Of a stretch of DNA of 64,000 bases, positions 9,150 through 17,599 are shown in pieces. The DNA lies in assembly GCA_021298215.1 (NCBI GenBank), contig JAJTEE010000002.1:62001-126000 (forward strand), in the 5' to 3' direction. A program made the translations under genes and the position numbers. The stretch comes from Alphaproteobacteria bacterium (GTDB taxonomy: Bacteria > Pseudomonadota > Alphaproteobacteria > Paracaedibacterales > CAITNM01). The first letter of the stretch is position 1; each line of letters opens with the position of its first letter. The notes beneath the pieces are model-generated. The model worked only from the letters and a program-made list of their open reading frames with translations, was not told the DNA's origin and searched no databases.

Positions 9150-10058
9150 TTATTTATTATACTGAAAAACTTGATAATACAAATGCCTATCTCTCAATCT
9201 AAAAGAAGAAAATGCTGTATTAGGAAATTGCTTAAGGATTTTTCTCACAGCCTTTATCGCATAAAAATTTTTCAAAATTGAATTCAATAAACCAACATCG
9301 TGCGCGAGAACATATTCTGTATATTCATCCTGATACCATGATTCGCGCAATAAAGAAAAATCTTTTTGAAAGTATTTTTTTAATGCTTCTTTTTGCCTTA
9401 AGACTAGGTAACTGTAGTCATCAAATTGTGTTCTTATCATTACTCCAATAGTAGGAGCTACATTTCCTGATAATATAACAACAGCGTTATCATTTAGATA
9501 AGGCTTAAGCTCAGAAATAAGTTTAGACATATCCAAACAAAACATTGAGCATGCAACCATAAAAACATAATCAAATTTTTGCCTTATTTTATTTTCATTA
9601 AATACCTTCGCCAGACTGTCTTTATTAAAGTCAAAACGAACAGCATTTAACTTTAAGTCATCGTTAGCAAAATTTACAGCTTTTGTATTGATTTCTGTCA
9701 TTAATGCATAATTACAGAAAGGCTTAAAATTTTTCAAAAAATGTCCGCTACCTCCACTGATATCAAGTATATTCTTATGCTCTAAATTATTTATGTAGCT
9801 AGAAAAATTCCTCATAAACAATTCGTAATTTATTCTTGAAACTTTTTCATGCTCCTTTGAGGCAAAATAATCATAAATATTATCTTCATTTAAATCTTTT
9901 GATTTCTTAAGATGAGGAAAAGGCAGCATTGACAATGGGTAAATAGCACGTTCAGCGGAAAAAGCTGCACCACACTTATTACACATAAACCATTTTCTCT
10001 TATATGTAATAATACTTCCTAAGTTTTTTGAATCATTGCATTCGCAGCATTTTATCAT
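9150..10058 (-). CDS. SAM-dependent methyltransferase with N-terminal zinc ribbon
   Basis: 302 residues. The N terminus has cysteines at 4, 5 and 7 and CNKC at 26-29, consistent with a small zinc ribbon. The methyltransferase motif I ILDISGGSGHFL covers about 97-108. This arrangement (zinc ribbon, then methyltransferase) occurs in C-methyltransferases acting on nucleotide-linked deoxysugars and in many O-antigen methyltransferases. The start overlaps the broken acetyltransferase gene by 4 nt. Confidence 0.68.
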   Translation of the reverse strand: MIKCCECNDSKNLGSIITYKRKWFMCNKCGAAFSAERAIYPLSMLPFPHLKKSKDLNEDNIYDYFASKEHEKVSRINYELFMRNFSSYINNLEHKNILDISGGSGHFLKNFKPFCNYALMTEINTKAVNFANDDLKLNAVRFDFNKDSLAKVFNENKIRQKFDYVFMVACSMFCLDMSKLISELKPYLNDNAVVILSGNVAPTIGVMIRTQFDDYSYLVLRQKEALKKYFQKDFSLLRESWYQDEYTEYVLAHDVGLLNSILKNFYAIKAVRKILKQFPNTAFSSFRLRDRHLYYQVFQYNK

Positions 10059-10655
10059 TTTTTAATCTCTTTTCTTATGGTTGGCAAATAATCCCCGTAC
10101 GCATGATCATTTTTTTCAAAATATTCTAAAGTAATTTTCTCATTTTTTATCACGACTTTCCCTATTAATTTTCCGGGTGAACCACCTATTATGGAATAGT
10201 CCTCCGTATTTTTATTTACAAAAGTATTAGCACCAATATTAATGCCAGCTTTTATGACTGATTGAGAGCCAATATAAGTGTTATTGCCAATCTTTACAGC
10301 AGCTTTATAAACGCTTTCCATCCCGCCAGAAAACACTCTCATAAAAGTATCATGAGTATATATATGAACGCCGGCAGATAATTCATAAAAATCACCAATT
10401 TTAATGCCCCCACCCGAACCATCTAAAATTACATAAGGCCCTATTCAAACTTTCTTGCCGGCTTGTACAGATCCGAACAGTAAGGCGCTATTATAAATAC
10501 TAGAATCTTCACCAAACCCTAATCGTTTTACTCGCTCAAATCGATCAAATAATCCATCCTGAAATGGCAAGCTTCTATCGTAAGTATCGCGTAAATATTT
10601 CTCTTGCTGAGCATATATTTCTATCAATAAGTTTTTTTAAGCTTTCGTTATTCAT
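10055..10655 (-). pseudogene. Hexapeptide-repeat sugar acetyltransferase, broken twice
   Basis: Left-handed beta-helix acyltransferase whose parts lie in adjacent frames. An ATG at 10655 reads MNNESLK, then a run of seven T on the plus strand (10632-10638) shifts the frame; removing one base gives MNNESLKNLLIEIYAQQ. The next 60 codons end at an in-frame TGA (10445-10447) between GKKV and IGPYVILDG. The family has Trp there (VWIG), so TGG to TGA is the obvious change. After it the same frame runs through VKIGNNTYIGSQSVIKAG and IIGGSPGKL to 10055. A TTG start after the shift could still give a short N-terminal piece. TGA is a normal stop in this genome, so I call it a pseudogene. Confidence 0.82.
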
Positions 10656-10684
10656 AGGTACACAAATCTTGTAAGATCAAACTT

Positions 10685-11647
10685 TTAATTGATGGAACGA
10701 TAATACTTAGCTGTTTCTAATATACCTTCATCTAAATCTACTGTAGCTTCAAAATCTAAAAATGATTTAGCTTTGGATACATCAGGAACTCGTAATTCGA
10801 TATCAGCCATTTCCTTTCCAGAAAACTTGATAATAGATTTAGAATTTAAGTTTTTACAAACCGCGTTTGCTAAACCATAAATTGTTGTAACGGCCCTTGC
10901 ATTTCCAATATTAAAGGTTTCACCGATTGCTTTTGGGTTAGTCATACATCGCATTAATCCATCAACCATATCATCTACATAACACCAAGCTCTAATTTGC
11001 GTACCATCACCGTGAATAAAAATATCTTCATTTTTAATAGCTTTTTGAATAAATATTGAAAGAGCTCCTTCTCCTACCTGGCCTGGACCATAAACATTAA
11101 AAGGGCGCAAAACAGTACAAGGTGTCCCAAATTCTTTAAAATAGGCTAAACCTAAATGTTCATCTGCAAGCTTTGACACCGCATATGTCCATCTTGCTTC
11201 TCCAACAGCACCAATAACAGCACTATGACTTTCAGTACTTTGGAAAGCCTGGCTTCCAAAAATTTCGCTAGTAGAAAATAACACAACTCTTTCACATGGA
11301 AGACTTAACTCTTTTATTATATTTAATAGATTGGCGGTCCCCAGGATGTTAACTCTTAAAGTATTTGTGGGACTTTTAATCACTGAATCAATTCCAGCAA
11401 TAGCAGCACAATGAACAACATGTGTAGGAGAAAATTCTGCCATAGCCTTTTTTAAACTATCGGAATCAAGTATGTCTCCTTTAATAATGGTTATATTTCC
11501 ATTTTCATTTTTATCACGAAATTTTAGAGCATCGCGCAAAAAATTATCGTAAATACATATTTGGTTATCTTTAGATAGTGTTTGGGCCAACAAGCTCCCC
11601 ACAAACCCAGCACCACCTGTTATAAAAATTCTTTTGTTATTTAGCAT
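10685..11647 (-). CDS. NAD-dependent sugar epimerase/dehydratase
   Basis: Extended short-chain dehydrogenase of 320 residues. The nucleotide-binding motif TGGAGFVG is at 10-17, the catalytic YxxxK is Y155/K159, and the active-site serine/threonine is in LFSTSEIFG. These features fit UDP-sugar 4-epimerases and 4,6-dehydratases acting on nucleotide sugars. It overlaps the following acetyltransferase gene (upstream in transcription) by 11 nt. Product identity (galactose-, GalNAc- or deoxysugar-type) cannot be read from the motifs alone. Confidence 0.82.
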   Translation of the reverse strand: MLNNKRIFITGGAGFVGSLLAQTLSKDNQICIYDNFLRDALKFRDKNENGNITIIKGDILDSDSLKKAMAEFSPTHVVHCAAIAGIDSVIKSPTNTLRVNILGTANLLNIIKELSLPCERVVLFSTSEIFGSQAFQSTESHSAVIGAVGEARWTYAVSKLADEHLGLAYFKEFGTPCTVLRPFNVYGPGQVGEGALSIFIQKAIKNEDIFIHGDGTQIRAWCYVDDMVDGLMRCMTNPKAIGETFNIGNARAVTTIYGLANAVCKNLNSKSIIKFSGKEMADIELRVPDVSKAKSFLDFEATVDLDEGILETAKYYRSIN

Positions 11648-12155
11648 CTGTTTTCCTTTTTAAAACCGCTGGAATTCCCGCTATTATCGAGTTTTTTGCA
11701 AAATTAGAATCTTCTAAAAGAACGCTATTAGCGGCAATTATGCAGTTGTCACTTATCCGAACCCCCAATAATATCTTGGAATCAAAACCTAGCCATACGT
11801 TATTTCCTATAATAATTTCTTTTGCCCTGATGCCTTGCAAACAGAAAGGCTTATCTGGATCTTCTATAATGTGGGAAGTCGTACATATTTTTGATCCAGC
11901 ACCAATCAATGCATAATCCCCAACAAGTAACCCCTTTAATCCTACCAAAATAGAAGATCTACCTATGTAACTACAACTTCCTATTGAAATATCGCTGGGA
12001 TACTTAAACTGAACCTTTGCACAGATGCGAGTCCCCTTACCTATTTTCTTAAAAAATAGCCGATAAAAAAATGGTCGTATTTTATCAAAAATACCGAACT
12101 CGTGATTCATTAATAACGCTTGAACACAATAAAATAACCCGTCACTAATTTTCAT
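11637..12155 (-). CDS. Hexapeptide-repeat acetyltransferase (WbbJ/maltose acetyltransferase type)
   Basis: 172 residues with beta-helix repeats (GKGTRICAKV, SIGSCSYIG, VGDYALIGAGSKI, IIIGNNVWLGFDSKIL, ISDNCIIAANSVL) and a terminal IAGIPAVLKR. It lacks a membrane segment. Such enzymes O-acetylate glycans or N-acetylate amino sugars. The start overlaps the SDR gene by 4 nt. Unlike its downstream relative at 10.1-10.6 kb it is intact. Confidence 0.82.
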   Translation of the reverse strand: MKISDGLFYCVQALLMNHEFGIFDKIRPFFYRLFFKKIGKGTRICAKVQFKYPSDISIGSCSYIGRSSILVGLKGLLVGDYALIGAGSKICTTSHIIEDPDKPFCLQGIRAKEIIIGNNVWLGFDSKILLGVRISDNCIIAANSVLLEDSNFAKNSIIAGIPAVLKRKTDAK

Positions 12156-12937
12156 TGAAACACATCTTTAAATTTACCAGATCTATGCCAGTTGAATGCA
12201 TAAGCTACAGAAGTACAATTATTTGATTTTTGATCTGCCTGTTGAAAAAATGGCTCTTTCCCCAAAAATTTTGCCAGTTTTTTAGATAAATCATAAATTG
12301 AAACTTTGTAAGATGAGGATAAGTTATGAATTGCTTTAGAGTTATTATTACATAAAAAATCTTGCAATATGCATTCTGCAATATCTTTTACATGAGATAA
12401 AGAAAGTATAGGACCACCATTGCTATTCAGCTTTATAGGCATTTCATGCTTGATCTTGTAAAGCAAACCAGGCACAAGTCTAGGAACCTCTTGACCAGGA
12501 CCATAAGAAAAAAATAATCTTAATATGTTAAGGTCTTTTTTCCATTTAGCTATAAACAAATTTTCTTGATTTAATTTTGAAACTCCGTAGTTTGTTTTAG
12601 GAAGGCATTTTAAGCCTACATACCTATCTTGATCATATTCACCATAAACTGCACCTGATGAAAGAGCTATTATTTTTTTTACATTTTTGCTATTTAAAAA
12701 ATCACATAACATGCTAACAGGATCTTCGTTCACTATTCTTAGCTGTTCAATGTCCTCACAAATTTTTCCGGCAGCAAAAATTACTTGCTCAATATTATCC
12801 GGAAAAATTTTCCAAGTATTAGGATCACATAAATTGAACTGCTCAGAGTTAAAGCAAATATGCTTATATCGATTTTCCAACATTGTTTGTGAAATTGCTC
12901 TCCCAATAAAACCATTACCAATGATTACAATAGACAT
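12152..12937 (-). CDS. NAD(P)-dependent nucleotide-sugar reductase/epimerase (extended SDR)
   Basis: 261 residues; the glycine-rich loop GNGFIG is at 7-12, the catalytic pair is Y117/K121 in NYGVSK, and the active-site serines are in ALSSGAVYG. It is short for a UDP-galactose epimerase and closer in size to RmlD-like or 4-keto-sugar reductases. It overlaps both neighbours (13 nt with the aminotransferase gene, 4 nt with the acetyltransferase gene), so it belongs to the nucleotide-sugar block. Confidence 0.75.
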   Translation of the reverse strand: MSIVIIGNGFIGRAISQTMLENRYKHICFNSEQFNLCDPNTWKIFPDNIEQVIFAAGKICEDIEQLRIVNEDPVSMLCDFLNSKNVKKIIALSSGAVYGEYDQDRYVGLKCLPKTNYGVSKLNQENLFIAKWKKDLNILRLFFSYGPGQEVPRLVPGLLYKIKHEMPIKLNSNGGPILSLSHVKDIAECILQDFLCNNNSKAIHNLSSSYKVSIYDLSKKLAKFLGKEPFFQQADQKSNNCTSVAYAFNWHRSGKFKDVFQ

Positions 12938-14043
12938 CGTTTTATTGTAGCTGCATAGTCTTGTGAAAATTTCACATATCCGCTCATAGGCAAGCTTAAC
13001 ACTTCATTTGCTAATGACTCACACACAGGAAGAACGCCTTCGTTAGCAGTTGGATAATGCTTATAAGCCGTTTGTAGATGAAGCGGTTTCACATAATACA
13101 CCATGGTTGGAATACCTGCATCTTTAAGCTCAGCAATTAGCTTATCTCTATCAATATGTTTTGGTAGTCGTATCGTGTATTGCGCCCAAGCAGACGTTGC
13201 GCCCTTCATAACAAAAGGGACTCGTACCACATCTTTTAACGCATCATCATAAGCATCAGCAGTTTTTTGACGCGCAATTAATTCCTCAGGAAATATTTTT
13301 AATTTTTCCAACAAAATAGCAGCCTGAATAGTATCCAAGCGACCATTCATTCCAATGCGCACGTTATCGTATTTATCAGATCCTTGACCATGCACGCGAA
13401 GCGATTTAATAATTGCAGCAAGCTCATCACTATTGGTAAAAATAGCTCCTCCATCCCCATAACACCCTAAAGGCTTTGCTGGAAAAAAGCTTGTTGTTGC
13501 CATATCACCAATATTTCCAACTTTATAATTTTTATAAGCTGCACCAAAACTTTGAGCACCATCAGCCATAACCCACAAATTATGGGCATCAGCAATTTGT
13601 TGGATTGCATCATAATCTGCTGGTTGCCCGAACAAATCAACCGGAATAATTCCAACAGGATTAAACCCTAATTTCCTAGCTGTTTGAATCCCTTGTGCTA
13701 GACTTTTTGGATCAATATTATATGTGTCTTCCAATGAATCAATAAAAATTGGCGTTGCCCCCATCCAAGCAACCACTTCAGCAGTGGCTGCAAACGTAAA
13801 CGAAGGCACCAAAATAGCATCATTTGGTTTTACATTTTTAGCCATCAACCCTAAGCCCAATGCATCTGTACCATTAGCGCAGGTAATTGCATGTTTAACC
13901 CCACAAAATTCCGCTAACTGCTTTTCAAATTCGTAGACTTCTGGCCCCATAATATAAGTGCCATGATCCAGAACACGCTTAATAGCCGCGTCAACTTGAG
14001 GGCGAATTTGTTCTTGTTGGGCTTTTAAATCAATAAATTGCAT
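12925..14043 (-). CDS. wbpE: DegT/DnrJ-type sugar aminotransferase, WbpE-like
   Basis: PLP-dependent nucleotide-sugar aminotransferase of 372 residues. The Schiff-base lysine is K190 in SFFPAKPLGCYGDGG, and the DGAQSFGA motif (161-168) contacts the cofactor. This pattern is strongly WbpE-like; WbpE transaminates UDP-3-keto-GlcNAcA to UDP-GlcNAc3NA. The fused WbpB-WbpD enzyme encoded immediately upstream supplies the 3-keto substrate and acetylates the product, which makes the WbpE role likely. Codons here look less AT-rich than in the glycosyltransferase genes further downstream (by eye). Confidence 0.87.
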   Translation of the reverse strand: MQFIDLKAQQEQIRPQVDAAIKRVLDHGTYIMGPEVYEFEKQLAEFCGVKHAITCANGTDALGLGLMAKNVKPNDAILVPSFTFAATAEVVAWMGATPIFIDSLEDTYNIDPKSLAQGIQTARKLGFNPVGIIPVDLFGQPADYDAIQQIADAHNLWVMADGAQSFGAAYKNYKVGNIGDMATTSFFPAKPLGCYGDGGAIFTNSDELAAIIKSLRVHGQGSDKYDNVRIGMNGRLDTIQAAILLEKLKIFPEELIARQKTADAYDDALKDVVRVPFVMKGATSAWAQYTIRLPKHIDRDKLIAELKDAGIPTMVYYVKPLHLQTAYKHYPTANEGVLPVCESLANEVLSLPMSGYVKFSQDYAATIKRCLL

Positions 14044-14058
14044 TGGCCTTACCTTATA

Positions 14059-15633
14059 TCAAGCTATTTTGTTATTAGTATTACTTTTATCATTTTCAAT
14101 CAGATTTCCATCAACGATTTTGTATTGGCGTCTTTCTCGTGGGCAAATAAAATCTTCTCCAAGTTTCTCACCAGCATGACTTACCCACCCCATTTGTTTT
14201 GCAGGATTACCAACCATCACTGCGTGAGGCTTGACATCTTTTGTTATCACGGCACCAGCACCAATTAAGCTGTAAGCACCTAAACGATTACCACATACTA
14301 TTGTTGCGTTCGCCCCTATTGTCACACCACGTTCTACATAAGTAGGACGAAACTCATCTTTACGTTCTACCTCTGCGCGTGGGTTATGAACATTAGTAAA
14401 CACGCAAGAAGGACCACAAAAAACACCATCTTCTAACACAACCCCCTTGTAAAGACTAACGTTATTTTGCACTTTACAACGATTACCCACTATAACATCC
14501 GGACCAATCATAACGTTTTGACCGATAACGCAGTCCTCACCAATTTTTGTGCCTTTAATAATATGAGAGAAATGCCAAACTTTTGTGCCATTTCCTATTT
14601 CACATCCTTCATCAACAATGGCGGTTTCATGCACAAAGTAAGGCAGAATCTCATCATTCAAGACAATATTTGTGGCTGAATACAAGGATTTTTGTGCCGC
14701 ATCTAATACCCGAAGCACTCGCAATCCTTCAAAACCATCTGTACGCGGTTTTTGATTATTTTTAATGCTTTCAATAAAATGCTGACATTCAAGCTTTAAA
14801 GGCTCTTCAACTGCCAATGGCACATGTATAACATCTGCTTTTTCAGGTATTGGCAGGCCATCAACCCAGGTAACCTGATGAGGGTAAATTTTTAGTTTTT
14901 CCCCCCAAGGTAAACTATCGTCAAACACAGCCATGCCACGATCACCAACAACGACTAATTTTTGCTCCTTATAAGGGTGCAACCATGAGACAAAAATGTG
15001 TGCTTGCACGCCATTTTTAAAATGCATATGTGTAGTTGTTACATCATGAATGCGTGGGTTAAGATGACAAGCACCAGTAGCGTAAAGCCTCTCTGGCAAA
15101 TCCCCAACCAAGCCCAAAATCATAGAAATATCGTGTGGGGCGAAACTCCACAGAATATTCTCCTCATTGCGAAATTTTCCAAGATTAAGACGATTGGAAT
15201 AAATATATTGAAGACGTCCAAGATTACCTTTAGCAATTAGATTTTTAAGCTCTTGAAATGCGGGATGGTATTGTAATAAATGCCCAACCATAAGCTTACG
15301 GTCGACTTCAACGGATAGATCGCATAATTTTTGAGCCTCATCGATTCTTAAAGAAAGGGGCTTTTCCACAAATACATGTTTACCAGATTTAAGAACTCTT
15401 TGAGTCAAATCAAAATGTAGAGCTGCAGGTGCCGCCACAACAACGCCATCACAGTCACTTTTTAAAACCTGGTCAAAAGTTAGAACTTGCACCCCATAAG
15501 TTTGAGAGGCTTTTTCTGCGAGCTCCTCACTTGCGTCACAGACGGAATGCAATACTTCAAGTTCTGCAAAATTACGAACAAGATTTTTACCCCAGTATCC
15601 ACAACCAATTACCGCTATTTTAACGCTGACCAT
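14059..15633 (-). CDS. wbpB-wbpD: Fused UDP-GlcNAcA 3-dehydrogenase / 3-N-acetyltransferase (WbpB-WbpD)
   Basis: One 524-residue polypeptide with two enzymes. Residues 1 to about 320 are a Gfo/Idh/MocA oxidoreductase: the Rossmann motif IGCGYWGKNL lies near 8-18, and HVFVEKPLS carries the catalytic lysine. From about 330 there is a complete WbpD-type left-handed beta-helix acetyltransferase (VHETAIVDEG, VWHFSHI, GQNVMIGPDV, GANATIVCG, MVGNPAKQMGW). In Pseudomonas these are separate proteins in UDP-2,3-diacetamido-uronic acid synthesis. No stop or frameshift separates the halves, and the linker is short. WbpE follows 15 nt downstream. Confidence 0.9.
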   Translation of the reverse strand: MVSVKIAVIGCGYWGKNLVRNFAELEVLHSVCDASEELAEKASQTYGVQVLTFDQVLKSDCDGVVVAAPAALHFDLTQRVLKSGKHVFVEKPLSLRIDEAQKLCDLSVEVDRKLMVGHLLQYHPAFQELKNLIAKGNLGRLQYIYSNRLNLGKFRNEENILWSFAPHDISMILGLVGDLPERLYATGACHLNPRIHDVTTTHMHFKNGVQAHIFVSWLHPYKEQKLVVVGDRGMAVFDDSLPWGEKLKIYPHQVTWVDGLPIPEKADVIHVPLAVEEPLKLECQHFIESIKNNQKPRTDGFEGLRVLRVLDAAQKSLYSATNIVLNDEILPYFVHETAIVDEGCEIGNGTKVWHFSHIIKGTKIGEDCVIGQNVMIGPDVIVGNRCKVQNNVSLYKGVVLEDGVFCGPSCVFTNVHNPRAEVERKDEFRPTYVERGVTIGANATIVCGNRLGAYSLIGAGAVITKDVKPHAVMVGNPAKQMGWVSHAGEKLGEDFICPRERRQYKIVDGNLIENDKSNTNNKIA

Positions 15634-15636
15634 AAA

Positions 15637-17388
15637 TTACACCATCTTGCTTCTTTCGAGTTCATTATATTGAGTGACTTCTTTTATTTGCCCTTTTTCC
15701 ATCACAATAATTCGATCGCAATCTTTTAAAGTTGTTATCCTATGAGCGATCATTATTACAGTACGATTTTTGCTAACAGAATTAATAGTTTCCATCAGCT
15801 TTTCCTCTGTTTGATTGTCAAGTGCAGAGGTGGCCTCATCAAAAACCAAAACATCTGGATTATGATACAAGGAGCGCGCAATAGCAATTCGTTGACGTTC
15901 TCCTCCAGATAAGCGAATACCTCGTTCGCCTACGATTGTTTCCGCCCCTTTCGGCAAGCTATCAATAAGTTTACGCAACTGCACCGCATTTATCACAAAA
16001 TTTAGCCGCTCTTCGTTTATTTCTTTTTCTCCAAAAGCAATATTTGCCGCGATTGTATCATCGATTAAATAAATGCTTTGGGAAACATATCCAATTTTTT
16101 GATGCCACTGATAAGATCTTACAGTGAATTTGCCATCAACAAGCGCTTCTCCTTTATAAGGCTTTAAAAGACCTAAAATAATATCAACTAATGTAGATTT
16201 TCCTGAACCAGTTTTCCCAACTATTCCTATACTTTCACCTTTTTTTATACAAAGAGAAATATTTTGCAAGGCATCTTTTTCCATATTAGCGTATCGAAAG
16301 AAAATATCTTTTAGCTCAATTATTTCGTTAAATTGAAACTCAGGTATATTGAGGTAATTTTGCTTAGCAGCCGTCTCATTATACTCCTGATATACCCGAA
16401 CAATGGAAGGAACACTGGATTTCAAAGTATTTAATTGATTAATCATCCTATTTAAGCCAGGCATTAAACGGAATCCAACGTAGAGATATCCACCTAATAC
16501 CCCAATCATCTGCAGTGGAGTACCATGAACTAAGCACAAAATTGCGATAACCAAAACGAAAATTCCAACAAATAACGTTTCAATAACTAGCCTTGGCATG
16601 GCATTTGTCGCTGTTTGCAATGCTTGAGCATGAGACCTTTTTTGTGAATAATACTGATAAACATCGATAAAAATCTGACGCTTTCCAAGCAATACAATAT
16701 CTTTAAAACCATGAAAAAATTGCGCTAAATTTTGACCACATAACAAGGAAGATTCTTGCAAATGCTTGCCCCATTTATAAAATTTTGGCATCAATCCTTT
16801 TACTAGACCCCACCCGCAAATCAGCCCCACCAAAAAAATCACGAAGAATAATGAAGGGTTCATAAGCACGACCATAATAACCAAAAATAAAAAAACCATG
16901 CTCTCAGACATAATCATAGCAACTGACATCATCCCTGCAGAAAACATCAGCTCAGCATCCCCCCCCACAACAGCAGAACCAAGTGAGGAATTCCGCGTCA
17001 GATAAAATGCATAATCTAGTTCAGCATATCTTTCCAATAACCTGCCCTTAAATTGATAATTCATTTTTTGCACAGAAAAATTTTGATAGAATGCTTCCAC
17101 AGCCGCAATTATGTTTTTAATCAAATACAACACACCCACACTAATAGCCAAGTAAAACACACTGCGTTGCGCTGATAAATCATCAGCTAAACCTATCATT
17201 GCTAAATATTTTTCCCCAAGTTCTGGCTGATTTAACACTTGAACAAAAACAACAATGATAGAGGCAGTCGCAACTTCGAAAAGAGATGAGCAAAGAGCAA
17301 AAGCTATAATTCCAAGCCATTTTACTTTTTCTTCTTTTGTCAGTAAACAGCGCATTTTTTGAATTGCAGACAATATTGAAGATGACAT
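15637..17388 (-). CDS. ABC transporter, fused permease and ATPase (lipid-linked glycan flippase type)
   Basis: About 583 residues with six predicted membrane segments in the first 320, then an ATPase domain: Walker A GKTGSGKST near 391-399, signature LSGGE near 493, Walker B LVFDEATSALD. The domain layout matches MsbA/PglK-like exporters. Its place at the head of the glycan operon suggests export of lipid-linked oligosaccharide. An upstream ATG at 17400 is in frame but lies inside the ops-like repeat. The ATG at 17388 has a GGAAAA ribosome site at good spacing and matches the spacing of the fkbM start behind the other repeat copy, so I chose it. Confidence 0.82.
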   Translation of the reverse strand: MSSSILSAIQKMRCLLTKEEKVKWLGIIAFALCSSLFEVATASIIVVFVQVLNQPELGEKYLAMIGLADDLSAQRSVFYLAISVGVLYLIKNIIAAVEAFYQNFSVQKMNYQFKGRLLERYAELDYAFYLTRNSSLGSAVVGGDAELMFSAGMMSVAMIMSESMVFLFLVIMVVLMNPSLFFVIFLVGLICGWGLVKGLMPKFYKWGKHLQESSLLCGQNLAQFFHGFKDIVLLGKRQIFIDVYQYYSQKRSHAQALQTATNAMPRLVIETLFVGIFVLVIAILCLVHGTPLQMIGVLGGYLYVGFRLMPGLNRMINQLNTLKSSVPSIVRVYQEYNETAAKQNYLNIPEFQFNEIIELKDIFFRYANMEKDALQNISLCIKKGESIGIVGKTGSGKSTLVDIILGLLKPYKGEALVDGKFTVRSYQWHQKIGYVSQSIYLIDDTIAANIAFGEKEINEERLNFVINAVQLRKLIDSLPKGAETIVGERGIRLSGGERQRIAIARSLYHNPDVLVFDEATSALDNQTEEKLMETINSVSKNRTVIMIAHRITTLKDCDRIIVMEKGQIKEVTQYNELERSKMV

Positions 17389-17401
17389 CTTATTTTCCAT
17401 A

Positions 17402-17435
17402 GCTACCGCAGTCTGGGTGAAATCAACGAGACTGC
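17402..17435 (-). promoter_or_regulatory. ops-like pause element with upstream hairpin, copy 1
   Basis: On the minus strand GCGGTAGC (17402-17409) directly follows and overlaps a hairpin with 7-bp arms GCAGTCT/AGACTGC (17408-17435). GCGGTAGC is an exact 8-base match to the core of the E. coli ops element GGCGGTAGCGT, where RfaH is loaded on paused RNA polymerase. It lies 14 nt before the chosen start of the ABC transporter gene. The match is seen directly; function is inferred from the rfaH-like gene just upstream. Confidence 0.7.
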
Positions 17436-17476
17436 AAAATTTTTACTTGGGCACTCACGCCCAGAAAACTTAAACT

Positions 17477-17533
17477 CTATGCCGCCTCAACAACATAAGC
17501 CGGAAGAGCCGTTTTCATTTCTCTTCCTAAAAT
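17477..17533 (-). pseudogene. 3' remnant of a second rfaH-like gene
   Basis: The last 18 codons and TAG stop of an rfaH-like gene, reading LGREMKTALPAYVVEAA. Seventeen residues are identical to the intact gene at 18599-19102, and the three coding differences across them are all at third positions and silent. Upstream homology stops abruptly near 17533. The silent-only divergence suggests this tail came from a once functional copy and not from a recent local copying error. Confidence 0.78.
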
Positions 17534-17599
17534 TTCGCCTAACATCTTCATCTAACGGCTGTTTCATAGAACAAAATAACCTACACCACGCAATTAACA

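Larger units (their letters stand above)
17398..17533 (-). repeat. Direct repeat copy 1 (rfaH 3' end, hairpins, ops-like element)
   Basis: About 136 bp that match 18522-18655 with roughly eight differences and one indel. Read on the minus strand it holds the last 18 codons and stop of an rfaH-like gene, a weak GGG/CCC hairpin followed by an A/T tract, a GCAGTCT/AGACTGC hairpin and the GCGGTAGC core. The fkbM gene lies between the two copies. Confidence 0.93.

Noticed and set aside
10445-10447. In-frame TGA at a Trp position as a sign of UGA recoding to Trp.
   Set aside because: prfB (RF2) is present with a UGA-dependent frameshift site, and wbpG, ruvA, sdhE and the 990-residue oxidoreductase gene end in TGA. 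A nonsense mutation is simpler.
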